From contig NC_061081.1 in NCBI RefSeq assembly GCF_021917145.1, positions 1,170,634 through 1,234,633 on the forward strand: DNA of 64,000 bases, given 5' to 3'. Below, one piece after another: positions 1-14,290 of the stretch. Source of the DNA: Hypomesus transpacificus (taxonomy: Eukaryota; Chordata; Actinopteri; Osmeriformes; Osmeridae). A model generated the notes under the pieces. That model did not search any database, had not been told where the DNA came from, and saw only the letters and a program-made list of their open reading frames with translations. The position numbers and the translations under genes were made by a program. Each line of letters begins with the position of its first letter. Positions within the stretch are counted from its first letter, which is position 1.

Positions 1-1091
1 ATATTGATTCTGACTTATTTCTCACAGCTTTGGATAATGTATAGGTTAAGATTAACCGTTAGGAAACTGTCAAGAGGAGCAGAAAGAAAATTCCAACCTG
101 TACCTGATGGAAGTGGCAAATGAACCTGACACTTCCAACGATTGATAAGGTCATTGAAGGAGATACACATTCTGCGTGGATAGACATGAACACATTGACT
201 TCCATGTATTTCTCTCCGATCAGGCTTGGTACCAACAGAAGCCCAGAAGCTTCACTTCTCTTTTTGATATCCTCCCCTGCTTCCAGGAGTCCTCAAGGCA
301 TACCTGTTACATTAGCCTTACATACTTTGTCTTCTTCTGTTTTAATGATATTTCAAACACGGCTGGTCACGCACTCAATCAAAACTCGTATTTATATAAC
401 TTGTATTTTTGCCAATGCTGTTACACAAACAATGTCAGAAACTAGTTGAAAGGCCTAAGTGCATTCCTGTATTTGGAAAACTTAAAAATCACACAAATAA
501 TAACAGAAAGTGAAGAAGACTAATGAGAGTGTTGGGTGGAGGCATGCCCGAGGCGCTGTTTGGCAGAGTGCATGTGGCTATTAGCGCATGCTCTCTATCT
601 CTACATTTTACAAAATTGGTCACTTAACTATCAGGATACTTGATTATTGCGTAAGCGGCACATTGGATTAACTAAGCTCCTCAGTCGACAGAATAAGAGT
701 TCAAAGCTGTTTTTAGTGTGTTATTTTTCCCCACATCTGAACCTTTTGGTTTGATTCCTGACACCTGCAAGATAAGCAGTGAATCATGACAACTGAAGAC
801 TTTCCAGACTCTTATTAACTCAAAATCCTAGACTACACTAACAAGCTCATGCTGTGTGTTATAGGCTAACTTTGGACAGTGTAGCAATATACGTGTTTGA
901 CAGTGCAATTTCACTGTTCATTTTTAATGTTCTTTACTGTATCAATAATGTTTTAAATAGTAATGACAAGTAAGAAATATGTTATTTTACTTTGCCCACC
1001 TCCAATATATCATAACAGTATTTCAATAAAGTTCTCTGGACAACAATGTATTCATTTAGAAGACATGTTTATATAATATGACATACAACTC

Positions 1092-1158
1092 AATGGGGTT
1101 TTGAACTTAAGACCTCTTTACTTGCAGTCAAATGCTTCAACCACTGAGCTGTACCCTG
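1092..1158 (-). pseudogene. tRNA-Cys-like relic (pseudogene or SINE head)
   Basis: Read on the minus strand, the stretch has an A box (AGCTCAGTGG), then CATTTGACTGCA, which matches the D arm, anticodon arm and GCA anticodon of a eukaryotic tRNA-Cys, then AGAGGTC and a degenerate B box (AAGTTCAAAACC). An extra base sits in the D loop. The 3' end does not pair with the 5' end as an acceptor stem, so it is not a working tRNA. It is either a tRNA pseudogene or the head of an old SINE. Confidence 0.6.
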
Positions 1159-1450
1159 CAATTTCTTTTGGCATGTTATGGTAGCAGCCAAATGGACATT
1201 GTCACACTTTACTTCATGGTCACATTTCACAGATCCCTGTGTCTGACAACACTATCTTTATCTCCTGTCACTCTCTCTCGCTTCCTCACTTTGTATCTGT
1301 CCAATCACTCCAACCCCCCATTGAGAGACATCATAATTAGTACAGTTAAAGTGACACTGACAAAGTGATGTGTGAAACCACACCTTCCCTCCGGCACTGA
1401 CGCGCCAATATTTACCACGTCAATCAGCAGGCATTGAACCATGGATGGTG

Positions 1451-1453
<3 letters not shown>

Positions 1454-1516
<63 letters not shown>
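1454..1516. repeat. (GT)n microsatellite
   Basis: About 63 bases of nearly pure GT dinucleotide. It generates the poly-His/Thr and Cys/Val frames on either strand, which are not genes. Confidence 0.95.
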
Positions 1517-1520
<4 letters not shown>

Positions 1521-4500
1521 CATGTGCGTGTGTGTCTGATGCAGGAACTCACACTTCTGTGTCTGAGTGAGTGCGGAGGAGAGGGGGATTATATCACTTT
1601 GGTGCCGAGACAGCTGATTACAGTGATTTAGGCGTCTTCATTACACAGATGGCAGGTGCAGGTTCTTCGCTAATAAGCCTGGGCTTTAACATAGGACTCT
1701 ATTAGAGTGAGAGAGAGCTGAGAACAGGGTTGAGTGTGCGACCATCTGATATGCGGTCACTGAGCGATGCTAGGCGCTGACGACGAGGAAGGTGTGTTGG
1801 TATTAAAAGCTCTGCCATTGGCAAAGGCTGCTGCCCTCTATTGAGAACCTCCTGCATTCCTTGCTGAGGGTTTTTATCTGAGCCAGAAGAGAGGCTTGTG
1901 CTCTTTGAACAGAGACAAGTTTGTGAAAACCGCGTTGCTTTTCTGTATGAAAAAGATAAAGTGAGTAAATGAGTCTTGTTCAAACAATTTATATGACAAG
2001 TCTCTTTTCATTGTCGTCAGGTAAAGGAAAGCCAGAAATGTATTACTGGGTCTGATAGAAAACTGGTGCAATGTGAGTCTAACCAGCAGCAAGCTAGCAC
2101 TACCAGCAGCAAGCGAGCACTGCTGGCAGTAAACACTTACAATGTATGGTCTTTCATTCACCATCTACCCTGACAGTTATCTTTCTGCTGTTGGTCATAC
2201 AAAGCCAGAACAGCAATCTTGCTATACAATAGTTGTATCTTGGACAGTGGCGGGAGGCTATAGTAAATGAAGTTGTCTCTCTCTCTCCCTCTCACTCCCC
2301 CCCCTCTCTCTCCCTCTCTCGTGACTCTTTAGACCAGTCTAGACTAACTGTGAAGTGACGCAGTCACCATTAGCAACACCATAGTTTCGTTTTTTTCCCC
2401 CATCTTTTATTCTTCACTAATCAGCACAATTGTCCAGGGCCGATTCAACCGAATGTCGCTGGCCGTACCTGTGCGTCTCTGCATTGAGAGGATGAGCCTG
2501 CCGTCCGGTTCTTAATAACTGTAACCGGTTTCTTATGTAACACAGCTGAGCTCATGATTAACACTGATTACTGTCAAACTCATTACGTCCTGCCACCTCC
2601 ATCAATTCCTTAGCTGTCATCTTGCTGACCTCCATCTTATGAATATCAATATGTTGTCACATAGTGCATAGAAACGATGGAATGGAATACACGCACCCAT
2701 TACACAGTGATACAGATTTTAACAGTAGCATGAAACCTTGGTATGGATTTGACTGATAAAGTTTGAAGCCACAGAGGTTTAATTTTGCCGGTTTTTAGAT
2801 AAGGCAAATAGATTATAAAAAAACAGATTAAATTGGAAAAATGATTCTCACGCTCGGATAAAGAGGTTTCAGATATCAGTGCCGTTGGTGGCTCAAGCTG
2901 CTGTAAGTGAAGAAGAGAATTAGGTCCAATTACTTTTTTATTTTAACATGCAGCAATGTTTCTGCGTTTCTGATTGCAGTGCTGTTGGCCTCCAAGGCAT
3001 GATAGAAACTGAGATCATGAGCAGCTGTGCATTCTGCCTGTAAAGTACTTAATGACACATTCACTCTGTTTGTGATCACATTCATGGAAGGAAATGCCAG
3101 GAAAAAAGACACTTTCAACTGTTCCAACCTCACAGCGACTATGGTACGTTTCTGGAGCATCGACTGGAACCCTTCTTGATGCCTGTGCTTGCCTCGACTA
3201 AATCCATAAAACATACACTTTGACCAGTGTACCATGTCATTTGATTCCTACTGAAACCAGCCCACATTTCCACCTTTCAATATAATAACTTGAATGTATT
3301 GAGGCAAAACCTTTCAGAGAAAGGACACAAAAAATACATTAAATGTTTGAAAGCTCCCTGTGTTTCAATTTGACTGCATGTTTCAGTTGAATTCAGAGCA
3401 CGTTGTCGGAGTCAGAATATTTTTATTTCACTGGTACACACAGAGCTGGATGCTGGATACAGTAAAGTACTAACAGTGGTCCAGTGTTCTTGCAACATTC
3501 ACACTATTGATTCTCCAATTACATATTTAATGTGGAGTTTCAATATCACAAATGTATCTTCTTTTACACTGACCAAAACAATGGTTGTTCAGGTTTAAAG
3601 ATTGCCCTGTGAACATGCCAGGGCTTATTAAAGTTTGTTCAATTAGAATAATTAAGAATAATAATAAAAAAACATTTTAGTGGAATGCAATTGCCTTGAC
3701 TGAAGTTAGATACACATTTGCACCTAAGAATGGCATGAAACCTTGGAGGTATTAGGGATGTGTGATACACAGGTATGCATGCATGTGCTGACTTTTGCTT
3801 TGTAATTCTCAAATCATATTCAGGAGTAGTTGAGTTCTATTAATTCACACCCCATGAAAAACTTGACACACACACATTCCTCTTCCAACCGGTTTACCAG
3901 TCCTCTAATTCAATTTAGACTCAAACCACCTTCACTAAACATAATTCCAAATCCAGTTGGTACTGAACTCCCACTCCCTCATTCTAACTGTCCCTCTCTC
4001 CAGAAATCCCTCCTGTTTTCACATTCTGAACAGCCAGAAGCTCTCTGTAATCGACCAAGACAATGAAGCACAATCCCATCAGACCATCATACAGGAATGA
4101 GAGCGGAAGATGGCCAGTTGGTTTTCCTACGCCCACTGCAGCACAGAAACCACTGCTCAAATATTTTTTTTTATCCTTGCACTCCTCCGACAACCTTTTT
4201 TGTCCCTGCCCTCGAGGCCTATCCATTAGTTTCAATTAGCGCATTAGCCCCAATTGTCAAATCAATAATTCATATGTACTCTGGGTAAAGAGGCTGTATC
4301 AGCTTCAAAAAAATCTACTTTTGGTCTCTTTCATTTGTGTGTGTTTGTTGGTGTATTAATTACACTGCACCATGGTAACCTGTATTGAGGAGAGACCATG
4401 ATTTATCGGTTGAAAACACAGACAATTTTGTGTTGTCAGTGAGCAAAGAGGCTAGCACTTTTCCAAACAACTGTCTATGGTTTGGTTTTGGGTAGATACG

Positions 4501-4627
4501 TTTAATTTGTATTTCAAGTATCTTTGTTGGACGAGGAGAGAAGGTGAATTTTCTAGACCGTGCACAGACCATGAAAACTGAAAAGAACACTGGTCTTTGA
4601 TACAGAACCAATGTAATGTTTCATCAG

Positions 4628-4726
4628 AAGTTCCTGTCCCCAAGCCAAACACACAGTATTCAGTCGATGAAATGAGTTCCTGTCCCCAAGCCAAACACAC
4701 AGTATTCAGTCGATGAAATGAGTTCT
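4628..4726. repeat. Perfect two-copy tandem repeat, 46-bp unit
   Basis: The segment beginning TGTCCCCAAGCC recurs exactly 46 bases later (4635 and 4681), including AGTCGATGAAATGAG. Two copies only, apparently identical, so the duplication is recent or a collapsed variable tract. Confidence 0.9.
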
Positions 4727-6978
4727 GAAGTCTCTGTCATCAAGACCCTACTGTATTCAACAGAGTTCCAGTTCCATCCGAACTCGAGGTACGGCTGAAC
4801 CCAAGTCCTTCATCCCCACACTTTCCAATTTCCAATTCGTGCTCTCGTTCTCGTTCTGATGTTTGTTTTTCTTCCCTTCAGGTCCTTCTCTAATCCTCGG
4901 GATAGATGGAGCTGAAGATGGATGGCCTGTCTGTCTCTCGTCTCTCCCGCTGGTATGTGGATCATAGCGATAAGCACGAGGCAGACTCTCACTTAGGTGC
5001 GGAGCAAAGACCTGGGAGGTTGGGGCTACGGTTTGGCCCTTTCCCCCAGTTGATGTTGGCTCAGGGGGCCAGCTTGAATGGGCTCCAAGGATCTACGGGG
5101 ACTCTGAGAAGCATGCTGGAGTCCACACAGACACATCCCCAGACACATAATTGAGCATGTGTTAAAACCTGATATGATGATGATAAAGATTTTCTTTCCT
5201 TCTCTCCATCGCTAACATTGAACATAACTCATGTACACACGCACAAACACACACACAGACTCAACTGTTACGGCTTTTGGTTTGAAACCTTACCAGGAGC
5301 ATGAGGTACCTTGAGGACACTGGTAGAGCTCCAAAACACACAGTTCTGCCTATCAATCTTTGCTAATTAGTAAACTACAACACAATTTGAGTTTACCACA
5401 GGACTTTCGAAGGTTGGTTGGAAAGCACTGAACTCTGTCAGAAAGGCCATGCTACAAGCAAGGAACAGGAACTCTTTACAAATCTATTCCTTTGAACTCC
5501 CAAATACTTTTGAATCTAAAGGAAACAATCCTTCTGTTCTACAATTGCTGGCAGCCAGTTGAGAAGCTTTAGATTGAGTAGTTCCTATATCTGCTCCATT
5601 GAGGCATTCAAACTTGAACAATTCAAGTTGGGGTTAAGTTTGGGTTAGAACATTTTGAAAAAACTCTATATATAAAACAACTATATTCCACTGATGAGCC
5701 ATGTTGAAAGTTTCAACACAGTGTCAGTTTCAATTTGTACAGGTGTCTATGTCTAGAGGAAGATGAAGAAACCAGGGCACTAAACCAAAAGAGTTGGTTG
5801 GGGAACACAGGGACACTGGCACAACTACCTTCTCCCAACTTGTCACTCCCCATCACTTTAATATCCCTTAATAGAGTCTGACACACTGCGATAACAAGTG
5901 TTACTCACACCAACTGCTGCTTAATCAGTTATAAAAGCATGGTGCAATGACTGCCTTGTAAAGAATGAGCATCATGGGACAGTGTAAATGGCTTGGCATT
6001 AGAAGATCCAAGACTGAACACTGGAATGAAATTTCACATTAATGGTATTAATATGAACTGAGCAAGTGTGGAATAAATACATCTACGGTGATGTTTATTA
6101 TTTAGAAGCATAGGGTTGTGATCAATCTAAATTTGTTAGAAGATTAGGTGTTAGACGATGCGAAACTTGACACTGAAATTACACTATTATCCTGATTGGC
6201 TGAAAATCTAGAAACCTATCTGTTTTCAGATTGGCCCAGATGATCGTGTGTTCCGATCAGTCGAAAAAACGATTTCAACATCTGTTCTGTAGTTAAAGGA
6301 AGTGCGTGTCTGTGTGTGGTGTTCGTGTGTGTGAAATCCATACATAGTGCTTTACTCGCTCATTGACTCAGTAAAGCCTATTCCTAGAAATGTGGGCAAT
6401 ATGGAGTTATTTTATGCATACAATGATTGTATTTTTTCTCCATTAGCTTCCCAGAGTCTTTCTACATTCATCCCCCAAATAGTCCCTGTTTTCTTCCTAT
6501 TCATCTGATATTTATTGAGCGAAATGCTGCTATTCACTAAGGGTAATCATCCTTTCCAGTGGATTAATTACAGGATATTTATAGATTTGCATGCTCAATT
6601 GAGCAGCTCTGCGACATGAAAAATATCCACTGTTGCTGGCATCTTGCTCGTTTGGGATTGGTCGTATTTATCTGGGCGCCAGGGCGGTTGCTTCTTTGAC
6701 CGTGTCATTCTTTAGAAGATTATATGACCTCATCAGACCTCATCTTTCTCTCGCCCTCCTTGGATTAAACATGTCAGCCTTGACATTTTCTTCAGAAAAA
6801 AATCTATATTTTTGTCTTTCTGTGTTCATCGTCTCCTTCTCCTTTATTATCTCCTCTTTCTTTTCCCACTCGTTCTTTCTTCATCCTTCCCTCCTTTCCC
6901 TACTTTGTCATAGTATTTTGGCCTGAGGCACGATCTGTAAGAGTGAGACAGGAAGTACGAGGGAGATGAGTCACACAG

Positions 6979-7029
<51 letters not shown>

Positions 7030-7067
7030 CAGAGGGGAAGAGAGAGAGGGAAAGGGAAAGAGAGAGA

Positions 7068-7140
<73 letters not shown>
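6979..7140. repeat. (GA)n microsatellite
   Basis: About 160 bases of GA dinucleotide with occasional GAAA and GGGAAA interruptions in the first half and a pure tract in the second half. Arg/Glu and Leu/Ser frames across it are artefacts. Confidence 0.95.
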
Positions 7141-7144
<4 letters not shown>

Positions 7145-9092
7145 ACATAGGTTAGGGAAAGTGAAAGGTGCACACAATCAAGCCATTGGGTTCAACTACA
7201 TTTGGCAGTTTGACTGTCATCCACTCTTCCTTCCCTTCTTCATCACTTCTGGCTAGACATGTACAAGCATCTCTTAGGATCGGGTTCTCTTTCGACACAA
7301 GTGTCAAAGAAGCATTCAGCTGGTGTCACATTGTGAGGTTCTCCCAGACAAATGTCATATTTCAACTGGTCATCTAAACATCTAAAACTACTGATTTTAC
7401 TGGTGTGCCACTTTGAATAAACCAAAACACACCTGTTCCAAATGAACAGCTGTGTCACATGCTCATGATTTCTGACCTTCAAGGCATAGATTCAGCTAAA
7501 AATCCATGGATTTTGTATATTTTTTGCTGATGTCAAACATTTTAATGTTATGTGCCGCAGACATCTTGCGGCTGTTTTCTTGCTATCCCTGTGCATTCCA
7601 GACCACACCTGTCAGCTTTTCAGCATTTATGTTTCGTCCTATTTCAAAGTATGTAGGTGTGTGGTTAAACAAGTCGTTAATTACATTGAAGGGCATGTAA
7701 ATCTTGTCTGCTCATAGCACTGGGTATTGGCCTGTGGACTTATGTGTTGAAATCCACACGTTTGCACGATGCTACATCCACAACAAAACTTTAGATAGTG
7801 GTTCTCTACATTGCACAGGTGTTTCGTAATGTCTGTCAGCAGCACTCTGTATGGCCACTGTGGTATATTAACACATACTGTATTTATGCATGTGAATCAT
7901 TGGTTATCATACATTTTCCCAGTCACATATTTACAGTGTTGTGCAAGAACTGTTTATAATGTTTCTCTCATCGCAGGCTTGAGTCTACCACAGGCGGGGC
8001 TGTAAAGAGGTTTCTGTAATGGCGTGTAATGAAAGAGCAAACCTTTCTTCCAGTCGTTCTCAAATGAAGGCTTTTTCACCACTTCAGTGGGGGGGGGTTT
8101 TGTCCATATTTTTTCCACCACTCCATTCCTGTGCATTTCCATGACTGCTTTTTCAAAGAGAGCAAGAAGCTTCTGAGTACATTGAGTACTTTCTTTTCTT
8201 TCGCCTTCTTTTTTGTTCGGCCTTACTCTCACACACTCTCTCTCTTCAACCCCTGTTGCTGTACAGGTAGCCCACTAATGTTATATTGGTTACGAAATAT
8301 AGAGAAATCCTAAATAGTGTGTGTAGTTGGGAACCTAATGCAGCGTGTGAATTACTCATCCATAAGATTCTCTTGCTGCTTTTTATCATTGATTTCTAAA
8401 TCATGAACAAAAACTAACTCTGGTAAACTGTTCAACTGCCAACACTGTGGCATCAATGAACCTCAAATATTATTCAAACACTCTCATTTACATGAATTAA
8501 TGCACACTTCACCCCATACTTCACATTGACACTAATGGAGGTTCTCGACAGTGTCTTCACATGATGTATGACAAGTTCAAGCACTAATGAGTTAATACTT
8601 TCTCACATCCTTTTTAAAAACTATTTCTGGAGCGGCACTAGTTGTTCTGTTCTTGGTTTGTGCAACATTCCCAATGTTGTGTCCAAGCTCCATCAACTCT
8701 TCCCAGAAATAACATTTGGCTCAAATACGCCCTTCTTTATGATATGACAACAGATTTTTTGGTTGACAAAAATACATTGATGCAGACTTCATCCAGCCTC
8801 TCATGATGTGATACTGTGTCATAAAATTCCACACTGATTGGCATTACATTAAATTATGCCTCCGGGCAGATTATGAAAGCAGGGCACACAAACTAAGAAA
8901 ACTCTCGGAGTAAAAACTCTATAATATTCTATTCTACAGTATATTATCTATTTTGAGAACAGTTTACCTTCGGTTTCAAGTTTTTTACACAGGCAGTGCT
9001 GTAAATAGCAACCTATAGAAACATTGTTGTAGTTACATATACATTGCTGTGTTATGATCTGGGACTGTACATATTGTTAAAATTCAAGTTTA

Positions 9093-9440
9093 AGGGCCAA
9101 TCCCAATAGCCCTTAGTTTACCCCTAGCCCTTGGCCCTCGAAACTGAGGGGTAAGGGCTACATATCCCTAAGAAATGGGACGCCACTTGGTTACGGGTAC
9201 CTCATCTAGCACGTATCGATATCTCCAAAGCAAGTAGTGTTATGCACTGATATCAAACGACATTTGCTGCTAATGGAGTTTACTTAAAATTGTAGACATG
9301 CTAGTCAGAGAAATGCGGGACCGTTGTGCAAATCAGCACTGTAACACTTGTCTGGTTCTATGGGCGCATGTGAAGCCCTCTGTGACATGCTTGCGTGTAA
9401 AAAGGGCTATACAAATACATTTGATTTGATTTTGACCAAA
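9093..9440. repeat. Dispersed repeat fragments, incl. shared LINE/SINE-type tail
   Basis: 9093-9200 carries an inverted, CCCTTA-rich motif (AGGGCCAATCCCAATAGC and a partly complementary GGGGTAAGGGCT), like the ends of non-autonomous DNA elements common in fish. 9351-9432 carries the tail motif CCTCTGTGACATGCTTGCG followed by AAAAGGGCTATACAAATACA, which recurs at 40.5 kb on the same strand and at 62.1 kb on the opposite strand. Confidence 0.55.
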
Positions 9441-9999
9441 CTAGTGATATTTAGAAACGTTTCAATTAGGAAAATGGTTGCAAATATATCCGCCTTTATT
9501 GTCAGATGGACAGAATGACACAAGGTCGGATTGGGCATTGACATTTTTAGGACAAGAAAACGCAAAGCAACCTGGCATAACATAACATAACATATGAGTA
9601 CTCAGAACATAGATTACACCTATGATAAACTAAAATATTATGTAATAAACCTAGTATACAAAATAATATACAATGAGTATACTAAATCTCGAATACACAT
9701 ATTAACCTATGCTAACCTAATAACCTATATTACTGAAACCCAAGACAAGTGTCTTGGGGTTTCTCTTCATGGGTGAGTAGATGTTGATATTTAACTTGAT
9801 GTTTTGATAGCACAACCTTCACAACCCACCGGAGCAATGCATTGTGGTACTGCTCCGTGGAAATGTAAAGGCAAATGATTCAAGACGGAGACGCTATAGA
9901 CTCCATTAGCCTGTCTGCCCGAGGCACAGTTTGTAGAATATTGAATTCACCTGCCGTCACCTCCTCCCCTGCCTTCCTCGCAGTGTCTGTGCCTTTTTG

Positions 10000-10275
10000 T
10001 CTCTCTGTCTTTCTCTCTCTGTCTGTCTGTGTTTGTGTTTGTCAGTCTGCCTGTGTGCATATGTGTCTATCTGTCTGCCAGTCTGTCTGTCTGTGTCTGT
10101 CTGTGTCAGTCTGGGTCTGTCTGTCCTTTCTGTCTGTCTGTTTGTGTGTCTGTGTGTGTCTGTGTGTGTCTGTGTGTGTCTGTGTCTGTCTGTGTCTGTG
10201 TCTGTCTGTGTGTGTCTGTCTGTGTCCGTGTCTGTGTGTCTGTGTCTGTGTCTGTGTCTGTCTATGTCTGTCTGC
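10000..10275. repeat. (TGTC)n/(TG)n compound microsatellite
   Basis: Irregular mixture of TGTC, TGTG and TGTCTG units over about 275 bases. It gives spurious Cys/Val/Ser and Thr/Asp/His frames on all readings. Confidence 0.95.
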
Positions 10276-12046
10276 ACCAGTTGGCCCCCCACAGTCTGAC
10301 AGTGAACACGATGCTAAAACAGAAAAAAGACAGCCCACAAAGACACTGCAGTGAGGTCAGCTCAGCCTCAGGCTGGGCCTATTATTACACATAACGTAGC
10401 AGATAAACTGCAATATAGAAATGTGCCTGTTTTTATGGCTTTTCATTTTTGGGGATTTTGGAGGATTAGCTCTGGTTATTAGCTAGAGAGACTGGAGAAA
10501 GCCAGGCTTTCTCAAAGGTTTAACCCAGCTTGAGTCCAGAGTGCTCCCTCTGTGCCGTGAATGTCTCCAATCTAGGGGAGCCAGACCTTTGGTCACCGAA
10601 CCCATCCAGCCCTGGATTACCCTATCACATTAAACAGCGGGGAGGCCACACCCCACGAGGCTTCGCTCTCTTAACTGATGCCGGTGGAACAGGGTGTTGT
10701 TCTCTTTTGTGTGAGCGGCTTGTGGTTTGAAACTCAGTGTAATTGTGAGGTTTTGTTTTTTTATGCAACTTTGTACACCTTCTCTTATACATTTTTGTGT
10801 ATTAAAGTAATGTTATGTCTGTCTTTCGTGGGTGTATGTTTCATGCGGTTTTCGACCCCCTAACCTGAGACAATTGTCTGCCATTATGTGATAGACAACG
10901 CTTTTTTAATCATAGTCAGGCTGTCATAGAAATGCACAAACCGGATATTTTAGTGGCTGTGTTCTAAAAGGATTTAGAACATTAGAACAAGGTATTTTAT
11001 GAGTGTAATTCATCAGCTAGTCTGGGTATTTCTTTATTACATGCGCCACACAATGTAATTGTCTAGATTTTTTATGTTGTAGGGTGTCTGTCTTTTTAAT
11101 GTACACCACAACAACTTTGGAAAATCACGTCATTATCCTAGTTCCTAGATAGCAGTTTATCATTTTAACATGGAATAATGCAGACTATAATGCTGTTGCA
11201 TCTAAGCGTTTCAATCAATTAATTTTCTTCTCTAGCAAATATGGTTTTCATCATTTCTAAACTCACTGTTTATATTGTATTTTTATCACCAGTGATATCC
11301 TAGTAGGTTTTCAACTTTACAGAGGATAAGACAAATGCATCATTGATCTGTGGGTAGGAGGCTGTACCTTCAGCGGTCAGAGCAGCGGTGTCCTGTGATA
11401 GACGAGCTATCTGGGATCTTCCACACAGGGGGTTCAGTCCTCTCCCGTGTGTGTGGGTGGTTGTGAATTGTGTGTGTGTGTTGAGTGTTTGTGTGGTGTG
11501 TGTGTACATGTACACATGTGTGTGTGTGTGTGTGCACAACCGCTCGATATGATGACATTTTGTTCGTCCCCAGTGATTGGCTTGCCACCATCAGACTCAA
11601 CAGCAACAACAACAACTTTTTATTCGACCGTTACCTCCTGCAAGACGTTGCTCTCAACCAAGGTCACTTTCATTTAGTTTGCTGTTCTGGACAGTACACT
11701 ATCATAGGTACTAAATATAGAAGTACAAGGAATTCATTCATAAAGTAAAATAATGGGTTATTGGTATATTGGTGTTGAGACGGTTGGTTGGATTGTTCTT
11801 GAAAAGTTTGTATAGTTGGATGGTTCTTCATTGAGTCTGTGATGTAACCACTATCAATGTATTTTCAGTTTGTTTTGTTCTACTACAATTATCAATTATT
11901 TGGAACATGTACAGTGACAATGATTACCAATATGTGTAATATGCCTCCACAGAGACATCAGAATATTGTTTCAATTCTACTGACAATGGGTTGTATCAGG
12001 GAGATTACAGTTAATGTGAGTTTAATATAAACACACACAGAGACAG

Positions 12047-12048
<2 letters not shown>

Positions 12049-12111
<63 letters not shown>
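12049..12111. repeat. (GA)n microsatellite
   Basis: Pure GA tract of about 60 bases. A second GA tract lies at 13690-13728, and a G-run of 17 at about 12840, preceded by a C-run. Confidence 0.9.
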
Positions 12112-12113
<2 letters not shown>

Positions 12114-13688
12114 AAATATGTATCTCCACGCTCTTTCTGTAAGTCGAACATCTATCTTCTAGATCTTGACTTGATGTGTATTTTTGACACAGAAAAAACA
12201 CTGACAGACAACTGATTGTGTTAAAAAGTATTTTGCCAAGGATGAAACTGACCATACAAAGCTTCGAAAAAAGTATCGTCTTCTTGTTTGTACAGATTAA
12301 AAACTGGTCTCTATGTCTTATTCGCCGATGCTATCTACTATTGCCCTTTCTTAACTTTGCTTACCAGCGTAAGCATGTTTTTATCACTGGTATCAGATCC
12401 AAGACATTAATTCAGCTGACAGCAATTACTGGTTCTTTCTTCAGAAAACTCCTTGCTTTGTCTTTTCTATTGCTCCATTTCTCTTCTATTTTCTTACAAA
12501 ACTAGTTATTAAAGCCACACAGTATTGAAAATAGAACACCTTTTTTGCCTTTATATATATTTCAAAAGTGTGGTTTTATTGGATGCTTTGAGGCATCTGA
12601 GGACAGCTTGTCCTTGAATTATGAATGCTTTCCCAGGCAGTTAGGATGTGTTCAGTTATCCAGGTCTATGCCACTGTTGGCCATTCTATCACTTCTGGTG
12701 AACCTCTCCTGCCCCCTTGAGTATTGTTGATGAGCACAGTGATTAACACTTTTTTATTACTATGGGTTTCCTTCTATCAACAGGATTAAATACTCTGCAA
12801 ATTGTGTCCCCCCCCCCACGCCTGTTCAGATTTCATTTGGGGGGGGGGGGGGGGGGAGAGATTGACTTCGAATTGAAAAAGTGATTGACTGAGTAAATAA
12901 ACGTTAAACATCTTAAATGACAGACGCTCTGTGCAGAATTTGTCTTTCAAAATGTATGGCATTGTCCATTCAAATTACTAGACTGAATAAATAAAGATTA
13001 CAACTAAAATACAAATTATCAAGTTTCATTTTCTTATCTTTGTGCGTCCTCTAGTGGAAATGGAAGGCACAACCATGTCAAAATCACAACATCATGGGCA
13101 ATCACAGTTGAGAATGTGAATCCAAACAGGGTATGAATGCCAAAACATTGTCAATATAGTTTAACAAGATGATTCACTATTGAATATGGGCATAAAGCCA
13201 TAGGTGAAAATAACAAATAAAAGCTCATGGTAATATCAATTTAAAAGTTAGGTCAAAGGATTGTTGTATAATATAGTCTTTTTACACAAAATTACACATT
13301 TATTGGTACACATTACTGGAACCTATAAACTGTAATCTTCACAATCAACTAATGACACCTTGTTAGCAATACAACACTTTTTTTTTACTCAGAAAGTTTA
13401 TTAAAACAGAGTGACAAGCAGTCAAGCGGGATCAGTTAGCAAAACAACACAACCTAAACTCATATGACCAAGACATGAAGGTGGAGACTGCTACCAGCAC
13501 TGAACGAATCTTCTTCCGTGAAACTGAACTCCAGGCTTCTCAAGGAAACACTTGAATAGCAGCGGGTTTATCACACAGATGCCTTTACATATTACAGAAT
13601 CTGCAAGTGCTGCAGCAAAATGGATAGGTCAAGATGAGTAAAAAGCATCCAATCACCTGTTCCTCAGCTAAATTTATTGTTTATCATT

Positions 13689-13732
<44 letters not shown>

Positions 13733-14290
13733 GGGGGGGAGAGGGGGGCGAGAGAGGTTAGAATAATAAAAACTGAGTAACAGATCCTGCACACTGCCCA
13801 CAATTTACAGTGTGTGTGATAGCATGATGCGTTTTTCATCCCTGTGCACACAGAATATTATTCAGCCGTTAGTATTCAATTGCAGAAAGCATGAATGAAT
13901 TAAATGGGAAAAATACAGTCGATTTGTGTTTTGAACTTGATTGAATATGCTGACTCTGCGCATGGCTTGGAAGCTTCCATTTCGTATTAAACCGAGACGT
14001 CTTCCTAAACAATAGAGAGTGCAGCAGACCGACCGATTTCATTGCACAGTAGTGTTTGCAAAATAGATCTTAAATTAGTATTTGAACTCAAACATTTTAC
14101 GAAGTGCCACGTGCGTTATTGTATGTGTTTGTTATTCTGCATGCGCCCACCCCCGTGTATCTACAGCGAATGGAATATGACCGGTGGCATATGAACCTCG
14201 TGCATGCGCTCTTACAGACTGATTGCAAGCTTGTGGATCGTTCCGATTATTTCCGTAGACCTACAGCGAGACCCAAACTTAACTGACGCG

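Larger units (their letters stand above)
1..14290. other. Long region without a supported gene, upstream of uchl1
   Basis: No open frame in this 14 kb shows codon bias, a recognisable domain or a chain of phase-compatible splice sites. It is A+T-rich with several large GA/GT tracts, a tRNA-Cys-like relic near 1.1 kb, a short tandem duplication at 4.6 kb and repeat fragments at 9.1-9.5 kb. In human the gene beyond UCHL1 is APBB2, transcribed away from it, so non-coding 5' exons of apbb2 could lie here unseen; none of its protein-coding sequence was found. Confidence 0.6.

Noticed and set aside
4884..5154. Open frame of 83 codons after a good acceptor (CTTCCCTTCAG), starting MELKMDGLSVSRLSRWY
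   Set aside because: No family resemblance, no partner exon in phase and no conservation evidence; a chance acceptor in AT-rich DNA is as likely.
6847..7256. Long Ser/Leu and Arg/Glu frames
   Set aside because: Pure consequence of the GA/CT microsatellite.
9770..9890. Hairpin-like GGAGCAATGCATTGTGG / GCTCCG considered as a small RNA gene
   Set aside because: Pairing is short and the surroundings resemble repeat fragments; no evidence for a microRNA precursor.
9875..10394. Overlapping frames up to 159 codons rich in Cys/Val/Ser
   Set aside because: Arise from the TGTC/TG repeat; no sequence complexity.
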